The notes: generated by a model from the sequence alone, not told the origin. Counted from the stretch's first letter, positions 25,794 through 34,779 are shown. The stretch: 64,000 nucleotides of DNA from Pseudomonas fluorescens (GCF_001902145.1 NZ_MRST01000017.1:149666-213665); one strand, 5' to 3'. Numbers and translations: made by a program.

Positions 25794-26426
25794 ATGCAAA
25801 CGCTAAGGCGCGTCTGGGAGCACCTGGAGGAGGGCTTTATCGCTTTCCTGCTGGCCGCCATGACCCTGGTGACATTCGTCTACGTCATGCTCAACAACGT
25901 CTACACCCTGTTCTTTGCCCTGGCCGACAAATGGGTCTGGAGCAGCCCCTTCTTCAATGCCCTGGGCGACGGCACCATGGCCTGGGCCCAAGAGATGACC
26001 TGGAGTGTGGCGCTGACCAAGGCCATGTTCGGCTGGTTGATTTTCTTCGGCATTTCCTACGGCGTGCGCACCGCTGGCCACCTGGGCGTGGACGCGCTGG
26101 TCAGGTTGACCCGGCGCCCGGTGCAGCGCCTGCTTGGCATGCTCGCGTGCCTGTGCTGCCTGGCCTATGCCGGGCTGTTCATGGTGGCCAGCTACAAGTG
26201 GGTGAGTGCGGTGATGGCCGCGCATATCGGTGCCGAAGACCTCGACCAGTTCGGCATCGATGTCGGCGACATCGTGGTGATCGTGCCCGTTGGCTTTGCG
26301 TTGGTGTTGATCCGCTACCTGGAAATTTTCTACCGCATCTTTACCCACCGCCAGGTCGGGTTGGGGTTGGCCGACGAGGCCGGTGAGGCCAGCAAGTTGG
26401 CCGGTAGCCATGAGGAGCGTCACTGA
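25794..26426 (+). CDS. TRAP transporter small membrane subunit (DctQ family)
   Basis: 210 residues from ATG 25794 with GCGAGG upstream; the frame extends left through the REP pair but that part is not coding. Four membrane helices are visible: GFIAFLLAAMTLVTFVYVML near 13-32, a second around 70-95 (WLIFFGISYGVRTAGH), a third LLGMLACLCCLAYAGLFMV and a fourth DIVVIVPVGFALVLIRYLE. The QEMTW...GVRTAGHLGVD region is the hallmark of DctQ. It is slightly long for the family (170-200) because of an enlarged periplasmic loop. Overlaps dctM by one base. Confidence 0.88.
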   Translation: MQTLRRVWEHLEEGFIAFLLAAMTLVTFVYVMLNNVYTLFFALADKWVWSSPFFNALGDGTMAWAQEMTWSVALTKAMFGWLIFFGISYGVRTAGHLGVDALVRLTRRPVQRLLGMLACLCCLAYAGLFMVASYKWVSAVMAAHIGAEDLDQFGIDVGDIVVIVPVGFALVLIRYLEIFYRIFTHRQVGLGLADEAGEASKLAGSHEERH

Positions 26427-27706
26427 TGGCCGTGCTCTGTCTGTTTCTGCTGTTGTTCGTGTTCATGTTCCTGGGCGTGCCGATTGCGATTGCCCTGGGG
26501 CTGTCCGGTGCGGTGTCGATTTTGATGTTCAGCCAGGACTCGGTGAGTTCCCTGGCGATCAAGCTGTTTGAAACCAGCGATGCCTACACCTTCCTGGCGA
26601 TTCCGTTCTTCCTGTTGTCCGGTGCCTTCATGACCACCGGCGGCGTGGCCCAGCGGCTGATCGACTTTGCCAATGCCTGTGTCGGGCATATCCGCGGTGG
26701 CCTGGCGATTGCCGCGGTGCTGGCGTGCATGCTGTTTGCGGCGCTGTCCGGCTCGTCACCGGCCACGGTGGCAGCAGTGGGTTCGATTGCCGTAGCGGGC
26801 ATGGTGCGTTCCGGTTACCCGAAGGAATTTGGTGCGGGCATCATCTGCAATGCCGGGACCTTGGGCATTCTGATTCCGCCGTCGATCGTGATGGTGGTGT
26901 ATTCGGCGGCGACCGAAACCTCAGTGGGCAAGTTGTTCATGGCTGGGGTGATTCCGGGCTTGCTGCTCGGCCTGATGTTGATGATTGCGATCTACATCGT
27001 CGCCCGCATCAAGAAACTGCCGGCGCAACCCCGGGCGACGTTCCGTGAGTGGCTGAGTTGCGCACGCCGGGCGTTCTGGGGCCTGTTGCTGCTGGTGATT
27101 ATCCTCGGCGGTATTTACAGCGGCATGTTCACCCCGACCGAAGCGGCGGCAGTGGCAGCCGTGTATTCGGCATTTGTCGCGCTGTTCGTCTACAAGGACA
27201 TGAAGCTGCGCGACTGCCCCAAGGTGTTGCTGGAGTCGGGCCGGCTGTCGATCATGCTGATGTTCATCATCGCCAACGCCATGCTGTTTGCCCACGTGCT
27301 GACCACTGAGCAGATCCCCCAGGAAATCACCGCGTGGGTGATCTCGGAAGGGCTGACGCCGATTGGTTTCTTGATCATGGTCAACGTGGTGCTGCTGATC
27401 GCCGGCAGCTTTATGGAGCCTTCGGCCATTGTGCTGATCCTGGCGCCGATCTTTTTCCCGATTGCGATGAAACTCGGGATTGACCCGATTCACCTGGGGA
27501 TCGTGATGGTGGTGAACATGGAAATCGGCCTGGTGCACCCGCCGGTGGGGTTGAACCTGTTCGTGACCTCGGCGGTGACGGGGCTGACCCTGGGGCAAAC
27601 CATTCGCGCGGCGATGCCGTGGCTGATGATTCTGTTGGTGTTCCTGATCATGGTGACGTACTTGCCGTTCATTTCCCTCGCGCTGCCGCAGTGGCTGGGG
27701 ATGTAA
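26426..27706 (+). CDS. TRAP transporter large permease (DctM family)
   Basis: 426 residues, about 12 membrane helices. It starts with MAVLCLFLLLFVFMFLGVPIA and has the conserved AIPFFLLSGAFM, ALSGSSPATVAAVGSI, AGTLGILIPPSI and NMEIGLVHPPVGLNLFV segments that line the sodium/substrate path. It forms the transport channel with DctQ. TGATG overlap with dctQ shows translational coupling. It ends 13 bases before the stop of the convergent terpene cyclase gene, where base composition changes abruptly. Confidence 0.92.
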   Translation: MAVLCLFLLLFVFMFLGVPIAIALGLSGAVSILMFSQDSVSSLAIKLFETSDAYTFLAIPFFLLSGAFMTTGGVAQRLIDFANACVGHIRGGLAIAAVLACMLFAALSGSSPATVAAVGSIAVAGMVRSGYPKEFGAGIICNAGTLGILIPPSIVMVVYSAATETSVGKLFMAGVIPGLLLGLMLMIAIYIVARIKKLPAQPRATFREWLSCARRAFWGLLLLVIILGGIYSGMFTPTEAAAVAAVYSAFVALFVYKDMKLRDCPKVLLESGRLSIMLMFIIANAMLFAHVLTTEQIPQEITAWVISEGLTPIGFLIMVNVVLLIAGSFMEPSAIVLILAPIFFPIAMKLGIDPIHLGIVMVVNMEIGLVHPPVGLNLFVTSAVTGLTLGQTIRAAMPWLMILLVFLIMVTYLPFISLALPQWLGM

Positions 27707-27719
27707 GCGCAGCGGGTTA

Positions 27720-28757
27720 CTACCCCTTAAAGCGCAATTCCCGATAGCGCGGCACGGCCAGATGCCAGGCAATGTTGCCGCGCCATTGGTTATGCAAGGC
27801 TTGAGCACACATCATGGCCTGCTCTTGAGTACGCAGGTCATAGCCCAACGCGTCCAGGCGCTGGGGCAACCGGGCTTGCGCCACTGCAAACGCTTTCGCC
27901 CATTGTTCTATGCGGTGTGACACTTGGGCAGCGGCCTGCAGCGCCGAATGGCCTTGGGTGTGCCTTAGGTGGGTGAGTAGGTTGTAGATGTCTTCATCAG
28001 GGTTTTCCATGATTTGAAAAGACAACAAATCGTTGACTGCCTTGAAGAGATTCATGGCCAGGCTTCGCAGTTCCTGCCAAGGTTGGCTGTAGTAAAGCGA
28101 GGACGATAAATGAATGTTTTGCACCAGGTAGGTGAATTCCAGGCAGACTTGAAAGCCGCCTGCGTTTTGCCAGAGAGACTCATAACCCTCCACCCCCGGC
28201 TGTGTGTGATTAAGGCGATGCATCAACGCGGTGGTGCAGGGAACCAGGTAGGTTAAGTATTGCTCGGCAACTCGCTGGTGCCAGAGCGAGGGCATCAAGC
28301 GTGACGCGCGGCGCATGATATCTGTGAGTGCGCTGGCCAACGGTTCTCTGGGTGTGCTGGCGCGTGTGAACGCTCTTGCGTAGACACCTCGAATCAGGCG
28401 TTCGAGGGCTTCGGGGTCATTGCAGTCTTCGTCGGCGAGATCGTCCTGGCAACTGAACCACCCCACCAGATCAGACAGAATGAGTAATAACTCAAGTGGC
28501 GCGTCACTCCACATATAACCGGCATACAGACCGGGAATGTAGATGTCCAATTGATGGGTTGCGCGGGATGTTTGTTCCAGCCCCATATTCTTGAGCCATC
28601 GGCGTGTGTGCTGCTGAGCCTGTTCCGCAAAGGGGCTCAAAGGATAAGTCGCCGTCTCAAGCCATCGGGGTAAATGAAAGGGGTCGATGGGCTGTTGGAC
28701 ATCAAGTCGTGGTGAAGAGGGTGAGGTTTTTCCCCGTGAGCCTGATCGTGCTGACAT
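27720..28757 (-). CDS. Class I terpene cyclase
   Basis: 345 residues. All hallmarks of bacterial class I terpene synthases are visible: the Asp-rich motif QDDLADED near residue 105, the Mg-binding NSE motif NDLLSFQIMENPDE near 240 (N-D-x2-S-x3-E), and the C-terminal WHLAVPRY (RY pair) near 335. The aromatic-rich pocket (WFSCQDD, FTYLVQN) fits a cyclase. It ionises a prenyl diphosphate and cyclises the cation. The partner is the prenyl diphosphate synthase transcribed away from it, 319 bases apart. GC is lower than in neighbours, indicating transfer. Product unknown; FPP or GGPP are the likely substrates, with GGPP favoured by the synthase residues. Confidence 0.88.
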   Translation of the reverse strand: MSARSGSRGKTSPSSPRLDVQQPIDPFHLPRWLETATYPLSPFAEQAQQHTRRWLKNMGLEQTSRATHQLDIYIPGLYAGYMWSDAPLELLLILSDLVGWFSCQDDLADEDCNDPEALERLIRGVYARAFTRASTPREPLASALTDIMRRASRLMPSLWHQRVAEQYLTYLVPCTTALMHRLNHTQPGVEGYESLWQNAGGFQVCLEFTYLVQNIHLSSSLYYSQPWQELRSLAMNLFKAVNDLLSFQIMENPDEDIYNLLTHLRHTQGHSALQAAAQVSHRIEQWAKAFAVAQARLPQRLDALGYDLRTQEQAMMCAQALHNQWRGNIAWHLAVPRYRELRFKG

Positions 28758-29076
28758 ACGATGTAACCTGTAACGTTAGCGTGCGTCGATAAGTATGCAA
28801 GACAAGTTATAGCACTGAGTGTTGTAGCGTCTGGTGCGCTTTCAATAGGGTTTTGGAATCGATGTGCTGCGCCTTATGAATAAATAAACGGTGTTATTGC
28901 GCGCCGTAAAATGTTGTGTCCTTGTGCCTATCTGAAAAACGGGTAACCTTTCCATTATGTTGATGTTGATCACGTAAAGTAGTGGCCTGCGGATGGTTGA
29001 AGGTCTTTTACGCGTGGAGAACGTAGAAGGCAGTGAGTGTTGAGGCGCTCACGCGGTCAGCAACGAGGTCTATAGG
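28758..29076. promoter_or_regulatory. Divergent promoter region of the terpene pair
   Basis: A 319-base AT-rich region serving both genes. An FNR/Anr-like site TTGAT GTTG ATCAC (one mismatch) lies at 28960-28973, about 104 bases before the synthase ATG, but no good -10 follows at class II spacing. A small dyad GTGAG...CTCAC lies near 29035-29054. No further gene is seen. Confidence 0.4.
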
Positions 29077-30024
29077 ATGAACCCTTTCTGCTCGTCATTC
29101 GATGATACCTGGTACTTAAACGCCAGGGACCAGTGGTCTGAGCCTTTTGCTTATCAAGAGCGCTCCCCTGGGAAAGCCGTAAGAACAGAACTGATGTGGG
29201 CGCTCTCGACGTTGTACGGCTTACCTTGTGTGCAGACCCACATCCTCTGTACTGCTATCGAAAAGATGAATCTTTCCTCTCTGATTCATGACGATTTACT
29301 TGACGGTGATGCGACGCGCCGTGGTGTTCCAACGGTGTGGAAGCAATACGGTACAGAGGTTGCTCTGGTGTCGGGGATGTATGGTTACCTGGAAGGTCTT
29401 CAGGTCCTGGCTAAGCTCAATGACTTGGATGTTGTGCGGGCTGGTATAGAAAGCCTTGAGCATCTGCATGTTGGGCAATACCTCGACGCCAAAGCAAGTG
29501 CAGGTGACACATTGCCCACCTTGGAAGACTATGGCTGTATCGCACAGGCTAATACCGGCTGCTTTTTTGTGTTCCTGTTAAAGGCTTGCCAATGTCTGAA
29601 ACCGTTGGAAGTGCAGACCTATGTTTTGCTTGAACGGATGCTGCTGTTGATGGGCATCTATTATCGTTACGTCAACGACTATTGCGATATCAATCATATT
29701 CCGCACTTTGAAAAAAAAGGATTCGCCATGGATTTGGAGGGAGGGCCAAAGTCTTTCCTGATGATCTTGGCAGGCAAGGCCCTGGTCAAGGGCGCGCTCA
29801 CGTCAGATCAAAAAAAACAGATTATTCGAGGTTATGGAGACGCGGGCGTATTTGACGCTGCCCTGGCGTTGATGGAGGAAACCTATGGGCAGCTATTGCG
29901 CTTTGTAGACGCTATAAAGCGGCGAAACAGCGTTGTCAGCATTCACGCATTGGAGGGTTTTTTACGCAACATTCATTTCCAACCTGAGCCCGATGACAAT
30001 TATTACGCAACGGTACTCAGATAA
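29077..30024 (+). CDS. Prenyl diphosphate synthase (GGPP synthase-like)
   Basis: 315 residues, trans-isoprenyl diphosphate synthase fold. The first Asp-rich motif is SLIHDDLLDGDATRRG near residue 70; the second is weakened to YRYVNDYCDI (first Asp replaced by Asn) near 205, followed by KKGFAMDLEGGPKSF, similar to eukaryotic-type GGPP synthases. The residue five before the first motif is Ser, where farnesyl synthases carry an aromatic, suggesting a C20 or longer product; this is inference. A ribosome site TAGG is close to ATG 29077. Two counted lines give 45-48% GC against 67% in a line of dctM. Acts with the cyclase at 27720. Confidence 0.85.
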   Translation: MNPFCSSFDDTWYLNARDQWSEPFAYQERSPGKAVRTELMWALSTLYGLPCVQTHILCTAIEKMNLSSLIHDDLLDGDATRRGVPTVWKQYGTEVALVSGMYGYLEGLQVLAKLNDLDVVRAGIESLEHLHVGQYLDAKASAGDTLPTLEDYGCIAQANTGCFFVFLLKACQCLKPLEVQTYVLLERMLLLMGIYYRYVNDYCDINHIPHFEKKGFAMDLEGGPKSFLMILAGKALVKGALTSDQKKQIIRGYGDAGVFDAALALMEETYGQLLRFVDAIKRRNSVVSIHALEGFLRNIHFQPEPDDNYYATVLR

Positions 30025-30057
30025 CCCCCATCCTGTGTATCGCACCAGCAACTGAAC

Positions 30058-30081
30058 GTCGCGGTCAGGGGTGGCCGCGAC
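30058..30081. terminator. Possible hairpin between convergent genes
   Basis: GTCGCGG and CCGCGAC form a 7-bp stem with a 10-base loop between the prenyl synthase and ampC stops. There is no T run, so terminator function is uncertain. Confidence 0.35.
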
Positions 30082-30102
30082 AGTCGGAGACTCTTTCGTG
30101 GT

Positions 30103-31245
30103 TTATTGATTCATCGTGCTCAAAATTTCATAAGCCAACTTTACCCGTTCGGCATTCGGGTAGTTCCGGTTCGCCAGGATCACTACACCCATGTCCTTGC
30201 TCGGCACATACGCCACATAGGCGCCAAAGCCGACGGTTGACCCGGTTTTGTTGTACAGCACATTGGCAGGCTGCGGCTGGGCGGATTTGAGCCAGGTGAC
30301 CTTGTGCGGCTCCATCGCCATCGGTGTGGAGTTGCCGTCCAGCAACGCTTGCAGGCTGATGGGGTAGGGGTAGCGTTCCCAGCCCAGGCCCTGGGTCATG
30401 CCGTTGACGGTGTAGTAGCCGGCGTGAGTGGTGGCAATGGCCTGTTGCACCGGTTGTTCCAGGGTTTGCGGTTGCATGTTCGCGATCACGTAGCGGGCCA
30501 GGTCCTGGCTGCTGCTCTTGAGGCCGTAGGCTTCGCTGTCCAGGGCGCCGGGGGTGACGCGTACCGGTTTCTGCTGGCTGTCATAGCCCTGGGCGTATTG
30601 GCCGGCCTTGTCGGCGGGCACGCGGATATAGGTGTTGCTCAAGCCCAGTTTGGGCAGCAGGTTTTTTTCCATGGCGACGGCGTACGGCTGGCCCAGTTTT
30701 TTTGCGGTCACGTAACCGAACAGGCCAATGCTGGGGTTGGAGTAAAGGCGTTGTTCCCCCGGCGCATAAGTGGGTTTCCAATGCTGGAAGTAATCCATCA
30801 TGGTGGTTGCACTGTCGGCGGCATCCGGAAACTGCAGCGTCAGGCCGCCGGCGGTGTAAGTGGCCAGTTGCAGCAGGCTGATGCGATCGAACGCGCTGCC
30901 AGCCAGGACGGGCAGATGTTGGCTGGTCATGTCCGACAGCTTGAGCTTGCCGATGGCCTGGGCATACCCGCCGAGGGTGGCGTTGAAGGTTTTGCTCACT
31001 GAGCCGATTTCGAACAGGGTGTTTTCGGTGACGGGTGCCTGAGTGTCTTTGGCGGCGACGCCGTAGTTAAAGTATTGCACCTTGCCGTGTTGGACGACCG
31101 CGACCGTCAGGCCCGGGATGCCTTGCTGTTTCATCAGAGGGGTGACGTGGCTGTCCACGACCTGGCGCATATCGGTGGCGGCCATGCAGCTGCCGGCGCC
31201 GAGCAACAAGGCTGAAACCGCATATTTTTTCAGGGTGTGTTTCAT
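30103..31245 (-). CDS. ampC: Class C beta-lactamase
   Basis: 380 residues from ATG 31245 with a signal peptide ending near GSCMAA (about residue 23). Active-site motifs are complete: SVSK in FEIGSVSKTF, the Tyr-x-Asn motif in LYSNPSIGLFG, and KTG in LYNKTGSTVGFG. It is a periplasmic cephalosporinase that hydrolyses beta-lactams via an acyl-serine. It is divergent from ampR with 129 bases between, the standard arrangement for AmpR-controlled induction by muropeptides. Length and motif spacing are normal, so it should be active. Confidence 0.95.
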   Translation of the reverse strand: MKHTLKKYAVSALLLGAGSCMAATDMRQVVDSHVTPLMKQQGIPGLTVAVVQHGKVQYFNYGVAAKDTQAPVTENTLFEIGSVSKTFNATLGGYAQAIGKLKLSDMTSQHLPVLAGSAFDRISLLQLATYTAGGLTLQFPDAADSATTMMDYFQHWKPTYAPGEQRLYSNPSIGLFGYVTAKKLGQPYAVAMEKNLLPKLGLSNTYIRVPADKAGQYAQGYDSQQKPVRVTPGALDSEAYGLKSSSQDLARYVIANMQPQTLEQPVQQAIATTHAGYYTVNGMTQGLGWERYPYPISLQALLDGNSTPMAMEPHKVTWLKSAQPQPANVLYNKTGSTVGFGAYVAYVPSKDMGVVILANRNYPNAERVKLAYEILSTMNQ

Positions 31246-31374
31246 GGTTCGCTTCCATGTAAATAGGGCAATGACGATCGGAGCCTGCGCAGGCGTGGCA
31301 AATGTAGGTGGATTTCCGGGCGTCGGCAAACGATGATATCTCGCACCTGCCATTAGAAAAATTTGGGTCAAGCC
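31246..31374. promoter_or_regulatory. ampC-ampR divergent control region
   Basis: The AmpR operator must lie here. ATTAGAAAAATTTGG at about 31353-31367 resembles the AT-rich half of known AmpR boxes; the exact site cannot be fixed by eye. Confidence 0.4.
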
Positions 31375-32247
31375 ATGTTGCGTTCCCACCTGCCGCTCAA
31401 TGCGTTGCGCGCCTTCGAAGCGTCGGCGCGCCATTTGAGCTTTACCCGTGCGGCCATTGAGCTGTGCGTGACCCAGGCGGCGGTCAGTCATCAGGTCAAA
31501 AGTCTCGAAGCGCAACTCAACGTCACGCTGTTCAAGCGCCTGCCACGGGGCTTGATGCTCACCAGCGAAGGCGAATCCCTGCTGCCCGTGCTGCGTGACG
31601 CCTTCGACCGTATTGCCCTGACCCTGGATCAGTTTGAAGGCGGCCATTACCGTGAAGTCCTGACGGTGGGGGCGGTCGGTACCTTTGCGGTGGGCTGGTT
31701 GTTGCCACGCCTGGCGGTTTTTCACAGCCGCTACCCGTTGATCGACTTGCGCTTGTCCACCCACAACAACCGCGTGGATGTCGCCGCCGAGGGCCTGGAT
31801 TATGCCATTCGCTTTGGCGCCGGCGCGTGGCACGGCACCGATGCCTGCCCCTTGCTTGAGGCGCCGTTGACGGTGTTGTGCGTGCCGCAGATTGCCGAAC
31901 AACTGCGCAGCCCGGCTGACGTGCTGAAGCACACCTTGCTGCGTTCCTACCGTGCCGATGAGTGGAACCTGTGGTTCCAGGCCGCCGGTTTGCCCAGCGA
32001 TATACGGATGCCTCGCAGCGTGGTGTTCGACTCCTCGCTGGCGATGATGGAGGCCGCGCTGCAAGGGACTGGCGTAGCACTGGCGCCAGCCCTGATGTTT
32101 TCACGGCAATTGGAGAACGATGTGATCCGCCAGCCGTTCGAGGTGGGGATCACCACCGGCAGCTATTGGTTGACGCGCTTGCAGTCGCGGGCTGAGACGT
32201 CCGCGATGTTGGCGTTCAAAGGGTGGTTGCAGGCGAGTGTTGGATAA
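31375..32247 (+). CDS. ampR: LysR-family regulator of ampC
   Basis: 290 residues from ATG 31375. The N-terminus LPLNALRAFEASARHLSFTRAA, with the helix-turn-helix ELCVTQAAVSHQVKSLE, is nearly identical to AmpR of P. aeruginosa as I recall it. The effector domain binds UDP-MurNAc-pentapeptide (repression) or anhydro-muropeptides (activation). ATG 31375 was preferred over the upstream start at 31363 because AmpR proteins begin a few residues before the LPLN segment. Divergent from ampC. In pseudomonads it can also be a global regulator. Confidence 0.95.
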   Translation: MLRSHLPLNALRAFEASARHLSFTRAAIELCVTQAAVSHQVKSLEAQLNVTLFKRLPRGLMLTSEGESLLPVLRDAFDRIALTLDQFEGGHYREVLTVGAVGTFAVGWLLPRLAVFHSRYPLIDLRLSTHNNRVDVAAEGLDYAIRFGAGAWHGTDACPLLEAPLTVLCVPQIAEQLRSPADVLKHTLLRSYRADEWNLWFQAAGLPSDIRMPRSVVFDSSLAMMEAALQGTGVALAPALMFSRQLENDVIRQPFEVGITTGSYWLTRLQSRAETSAMLAFKGWLQASVG

Positions 32248-32259
32248 CGCCCCCATTTA

Positions 32260-32359
32260 TGTAGGCGCGAGCTTGCTCGCGAAAAACTCCCAGGCGCCGC
32301 GTCTATCCAGGAAGCCCGCGTTATCGTTGTCGTTTTTCGCGAGCAAGCTCGCTCCTACA
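32260..32359. repeat. REP pair (type A REPIN)
   Basis: Inverted type A arms between the convergent ampR and dienelactone hydrolase genes; the left arm has one change (GTAGGCGCGAG). The right arm overlaps the last bases of the hydrolase gene. Confidence 0.88.
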
Positions 32360-33242
32360 CCAGGTATTGGCGGAACCATCCCAGGGTGCGTTCCCAGGCA
32401 AGGTTGGCCGCTGCTTCGTCATAGCGCGGTGTCGAATCATTATGGAAACCGTGGTTGGCGCCCTTGTAGATAAACGCCTCATACCTCGTCCCCGCGGCCT
32501 TCAATGCCTGTTCATACGCCGGCCAGCCGTCATTGATGCGCGTATCCAGTTCACCGAAATGCAACATGATCGGCGCCTTGATGCGTGGCACGTCCTTGGC
32601 GTCGGGTTGGCGCCCGTAGAACGACACTGCCGCGCCCAGTTCCGGGTAGGCCACCGCCGCTGCATTGGTCACGCCACCGCCATAACAGAACCCGGTGATG
32701 CCGACTTTGCCCGTGCTGCTGTCGTGGTGCATCAGCCATTCGATGGCGGCGAAGAAGTCGTTCATCAGTTTGGTCGGGTCGACGGTCTGCTGCAGCGCCA
32801 CGCCTTTTTCATCATTGCCAGGGTAGCCGCCCAGCGAGGTCAGGCCGTCCGGGGCCAAGGCGATAAAGCCGGCCTTGGCCAGGCGTCGGGCGACGTCTTC
32901 GATATAGGGGTTCAGGCCCCGGTTTTCATGCACCACCACCACGGCGGGCAGCTTGCCTGCGGCCTTGGCTGGGCGTACCAGGTAGCCGCGTACGGTGCCG
33001 TTGCCTTTGGGCGAGGGGTAGGTGATGTAGTCGGCGACGATGTCCGGGTCGGTGAATTTCACCTGTTCGGCCAGGGCGTAATTGGGGCTCAGGGCCGCGA
33101 GCAATGCTGAAGCGGTGAGGCCACCGAGGGTGAACAGCGCGGCGCGGTCGAGAAATTCGCGGCGGTTGATCTTGCCGTGGGCATAGCCGTCGTAGAGTTC
33201 CAGCAGTTCGGGAGCAAAGTCTTTCGCGGTGAGACGAGTCAT
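32355..33242 (-). CDS. Dienelactone hydrolase family protein, Tat-exported
   Basis: 295 residues. A twin-arginine signal is placed unusually far in ([16 protein letters not shown] near residue 26, hydrophobic stretch, then LSPNYALA), so cleavage near residue 58 is expected. The mature alpha/beta hydrolase has [21 protein letters not shown], the nucleophile elbow GFCYGGG with Cys instead of Ser, GELDTRIND (Asp) and NHGFHND (His), the Cys-Asp-His triad of dienelactone hydrolases. This matches the YghX-like exported group of unknown substrate. Single gene; its 3' end meets the REP pair. Confidence 0.87.
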   Translation of the reverse strand: MTRLTAKDFAPELLELYDGYAHGKINRREFLDRAALFTLGGLTASALLAALSPNYALAEQVKFTDPDIVADYITYPSPKGNGTVRGYLVRPAKAAGKLPAVVVVHENRGLNPYIEDVARRLAKAGFIALAPDGLTSLGGYPGNDEKGVALQQTVDPTKLMNDFFAAIEWLMHHDSSTGKVGITGFCYGGGVTNAAAVAYPELGAAVSFYGRQPDAKDVPRIKAPIMLHFGELDTRINDGWPAYEQALKAAGTRYEAFIYKGANHGFHNDSTPRYDEAAANLAWERTLGWFRQYLV

Positions 33243-33286
33243 CGGTGCAGTCCTCGATTAGCGGTTGCCGTCACTGTAGACCAGGA

Positions 33287-33781
33287 TCAAACCTCGCGGC
33301 CATGGGCGGCAGCGGCCAGTTGCCCGGTGTCGACGCGCACGAACACCGAGTCGCCGATGGCGGTGAGCACGCTACCTGCATACACCTCGCAGACCACGCG
33401 GCTTTTACGTCCGACTTCGCCTTCGACCCGAGCCCGCAGCACCAGGGGCACACCCATGGGCGTGGGCTTGATGAATTTGATCCCCAGGTTGCCGGTGACG
33501 CAATCGATGCGCGGCAGGCTGCCGGGCTCACGCTGTTCGGCGCGGTAGTGGTAGGCCATGGCGGTCCAGTTGGAATGGCAGTCTACCAGCATGGCGATCA
33601 GGCCACCGTAGACCAGGTCTGGCCAGCCGCTGTATTTAGCCTCGGGTTGATGTTCGGCAATGACGTGCACACCATCGTCATCCCAGCGGCTCTTGATGTG
33701 CAGGCCATGGGGGTTGCTGCTGCCGCAGCCGTAGCAGATGCCTTCCGGCGCCGTGGTGTCCTGGAGAGAAGCGCTGTGCAT
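33287..33781 (-). CDS. PaaI-family hot-dog thioesterase
   Basis: 164 residues, single hot-dog domain. The N-terminus has CYGCGSSNPHGLHIKSRW, the Cys/Gly segment common to this subgroup, then WPDLVYGGLIAMLVDCHSNW, where the G-G-x8-D pattern carries the acidic catalytic residue, and later FIKPTPMGVPLVLRARV. Such enzymes hydrolyse acyl-CoA thioesters. It is 44 bases downstream of nothing on its strand except the DMT gene (53-base gap), so cotranscription with 33834 is possible. Substrate unknown. Confidence 0.85.
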   Translation of the reverse strand: MHSASLQDTTAPEGICYGCGSSNPHGLHIKSRWDDDGVHVIAEHQPEAKYSGWPDLVYGGLIAMLVDCHSNWTAMAYHYRAEQREPGSLPRIDCVTGNLGIKFIKPTPMGVPLVLRARVEGEVGRKSRVVCEVYAGSVLTAIGDSVFVRVDTGQLAAAAHGREV

Positions 33782-33833
33782 GCGGAGTCCTTGTTGTTTT
33801 TGGGGGCGACGCTTCTATTTAGCAGGCCAGGGG

Positions 33834-34724
33834 TTAGCGAGCAAACTTCTTCGCCCCGGCCACGCAGGCAATCACCGCAACTGTCACCAGTACCATGCCC
33901 AGGCTGACCTGCTCATGCAGCAAACCCGCCGCCAGCGCCAGGCCGAAGAACGGTTGCAGCAACTGCAACTGGCCGACCGCAGCAATACCGCCCTGGGCCA
34001 GGCCGCGGTACCAGAACACAAAGCCGATCAACATGCTGAACAATGCCACATAGCCCAGGCTCAACCACGCCGGCAGGCTGATACCGCTGAGGGTGGAAGG
34101 TGCCAGCAACAGGCTCAAGGGCGCCACCACCGGCAGCGACATCACCAGCGCCCAGCAGATCACCTGCCAGCCGCCCAGGCTGCGCGACAGCTTGGCGCCT
34201 TCGGCATACCCCAGGCCGCACACCAGCACCGCCAACAGCATCAACACATCGCCGGCGGGTGCGGCGCTCAAGCCTTGGGCAACGGCATATCCCATCACCA
34301 ACAGGCTGCCCAGGATCGAAAACAACCAGAACACCGGCCTCGGACGCTCACCGCCGCGCAGCACGCCGAACACCGCCGTAGCCAGTGGCAGCAGGCCGAT
34401 AAAGACGATGGAGTGGGCCGAGGTCACGTGCTGCAGGGCCAGGGCCGTCAGCAGTGGAAAGCCGATCACCACGCCAAGCGCGACGATTACCAGCGGTGCC
34501 CATTGCTGGCGCGTGGGGCGTTTTTCCTTGAATAACCCCAGCAGGAACAACCCCAGTAGCGCAGCGAGGGTGGCGCGGACCATGGTCAGGAACACCGGGT
34601 CGAATTCCATGACTGCCAAGCGCGTGGCTGGCAGCGAGCCGCTGAAAATCACCACGCCGATAAAACCGTTGATCCAACCCTGGGTGCTGCTGTCCAGAGT
34701 GCCGAGGGGAGAAGTGCGTTCCAT
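33834..34724 (-). CDS. DMT-superfamily (EamA) exporter
   Basis: 296 residues, ten membrane helices in two EamA repeats. Helix 1 is INGFIGVVIFSGSLPATRLAV; the end of repeat 1 is SAHSIVFIGLLPLATAVFGVL and of repeat 2 ALFSMLIGFVFWYRGLAQGG. Members export amino acids or small metabolites. It is divergent from a MocR-type regulator 87 bases away, a very common pairing in which the PLP-dependent regulator controls the exporter. Substrate not readable. Confidence 0.85.
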   Translation of the reverse strand: MERTSPLGTLDSSTQGWINGFIGVVIFSGSLPATRLAVMEFDPVFLTMVRATLAALLGLFLLGLFKEKRPTRQQWAPLVIVALGVVIGFPLLTALALQHVTSAHSIVFIGLLPLATAVFGVLRGGERPRPVFWLFSILGSLLVMGYAVAQGLSAAPAGDVLMLLAVLVCGLGYAEGAKLSRSLGGWQVICWALVMSLPVVAPLSLLLAPSTLSGISLPAWLSLGYVALFSMLIGFVFWYRGLAQGGIAAVGQLQLLQPFFGLALAAGLLHEQVSLGMVLVTVAVIACVAGAKKFAR

Positions 34725-34779
34725 GGAGGGCGTCCTGAAAAGGCAGTTGCGTGCTGGGCATCCTAGGATTGAAGATTAA

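Noticed and set aside
30103..32064. 653-residue minus-strand ORF as a single large protein
   Set aside because: The part upstream of 31245 is antisense to ampR; AmpC starts at 31245 with a signal peptide.
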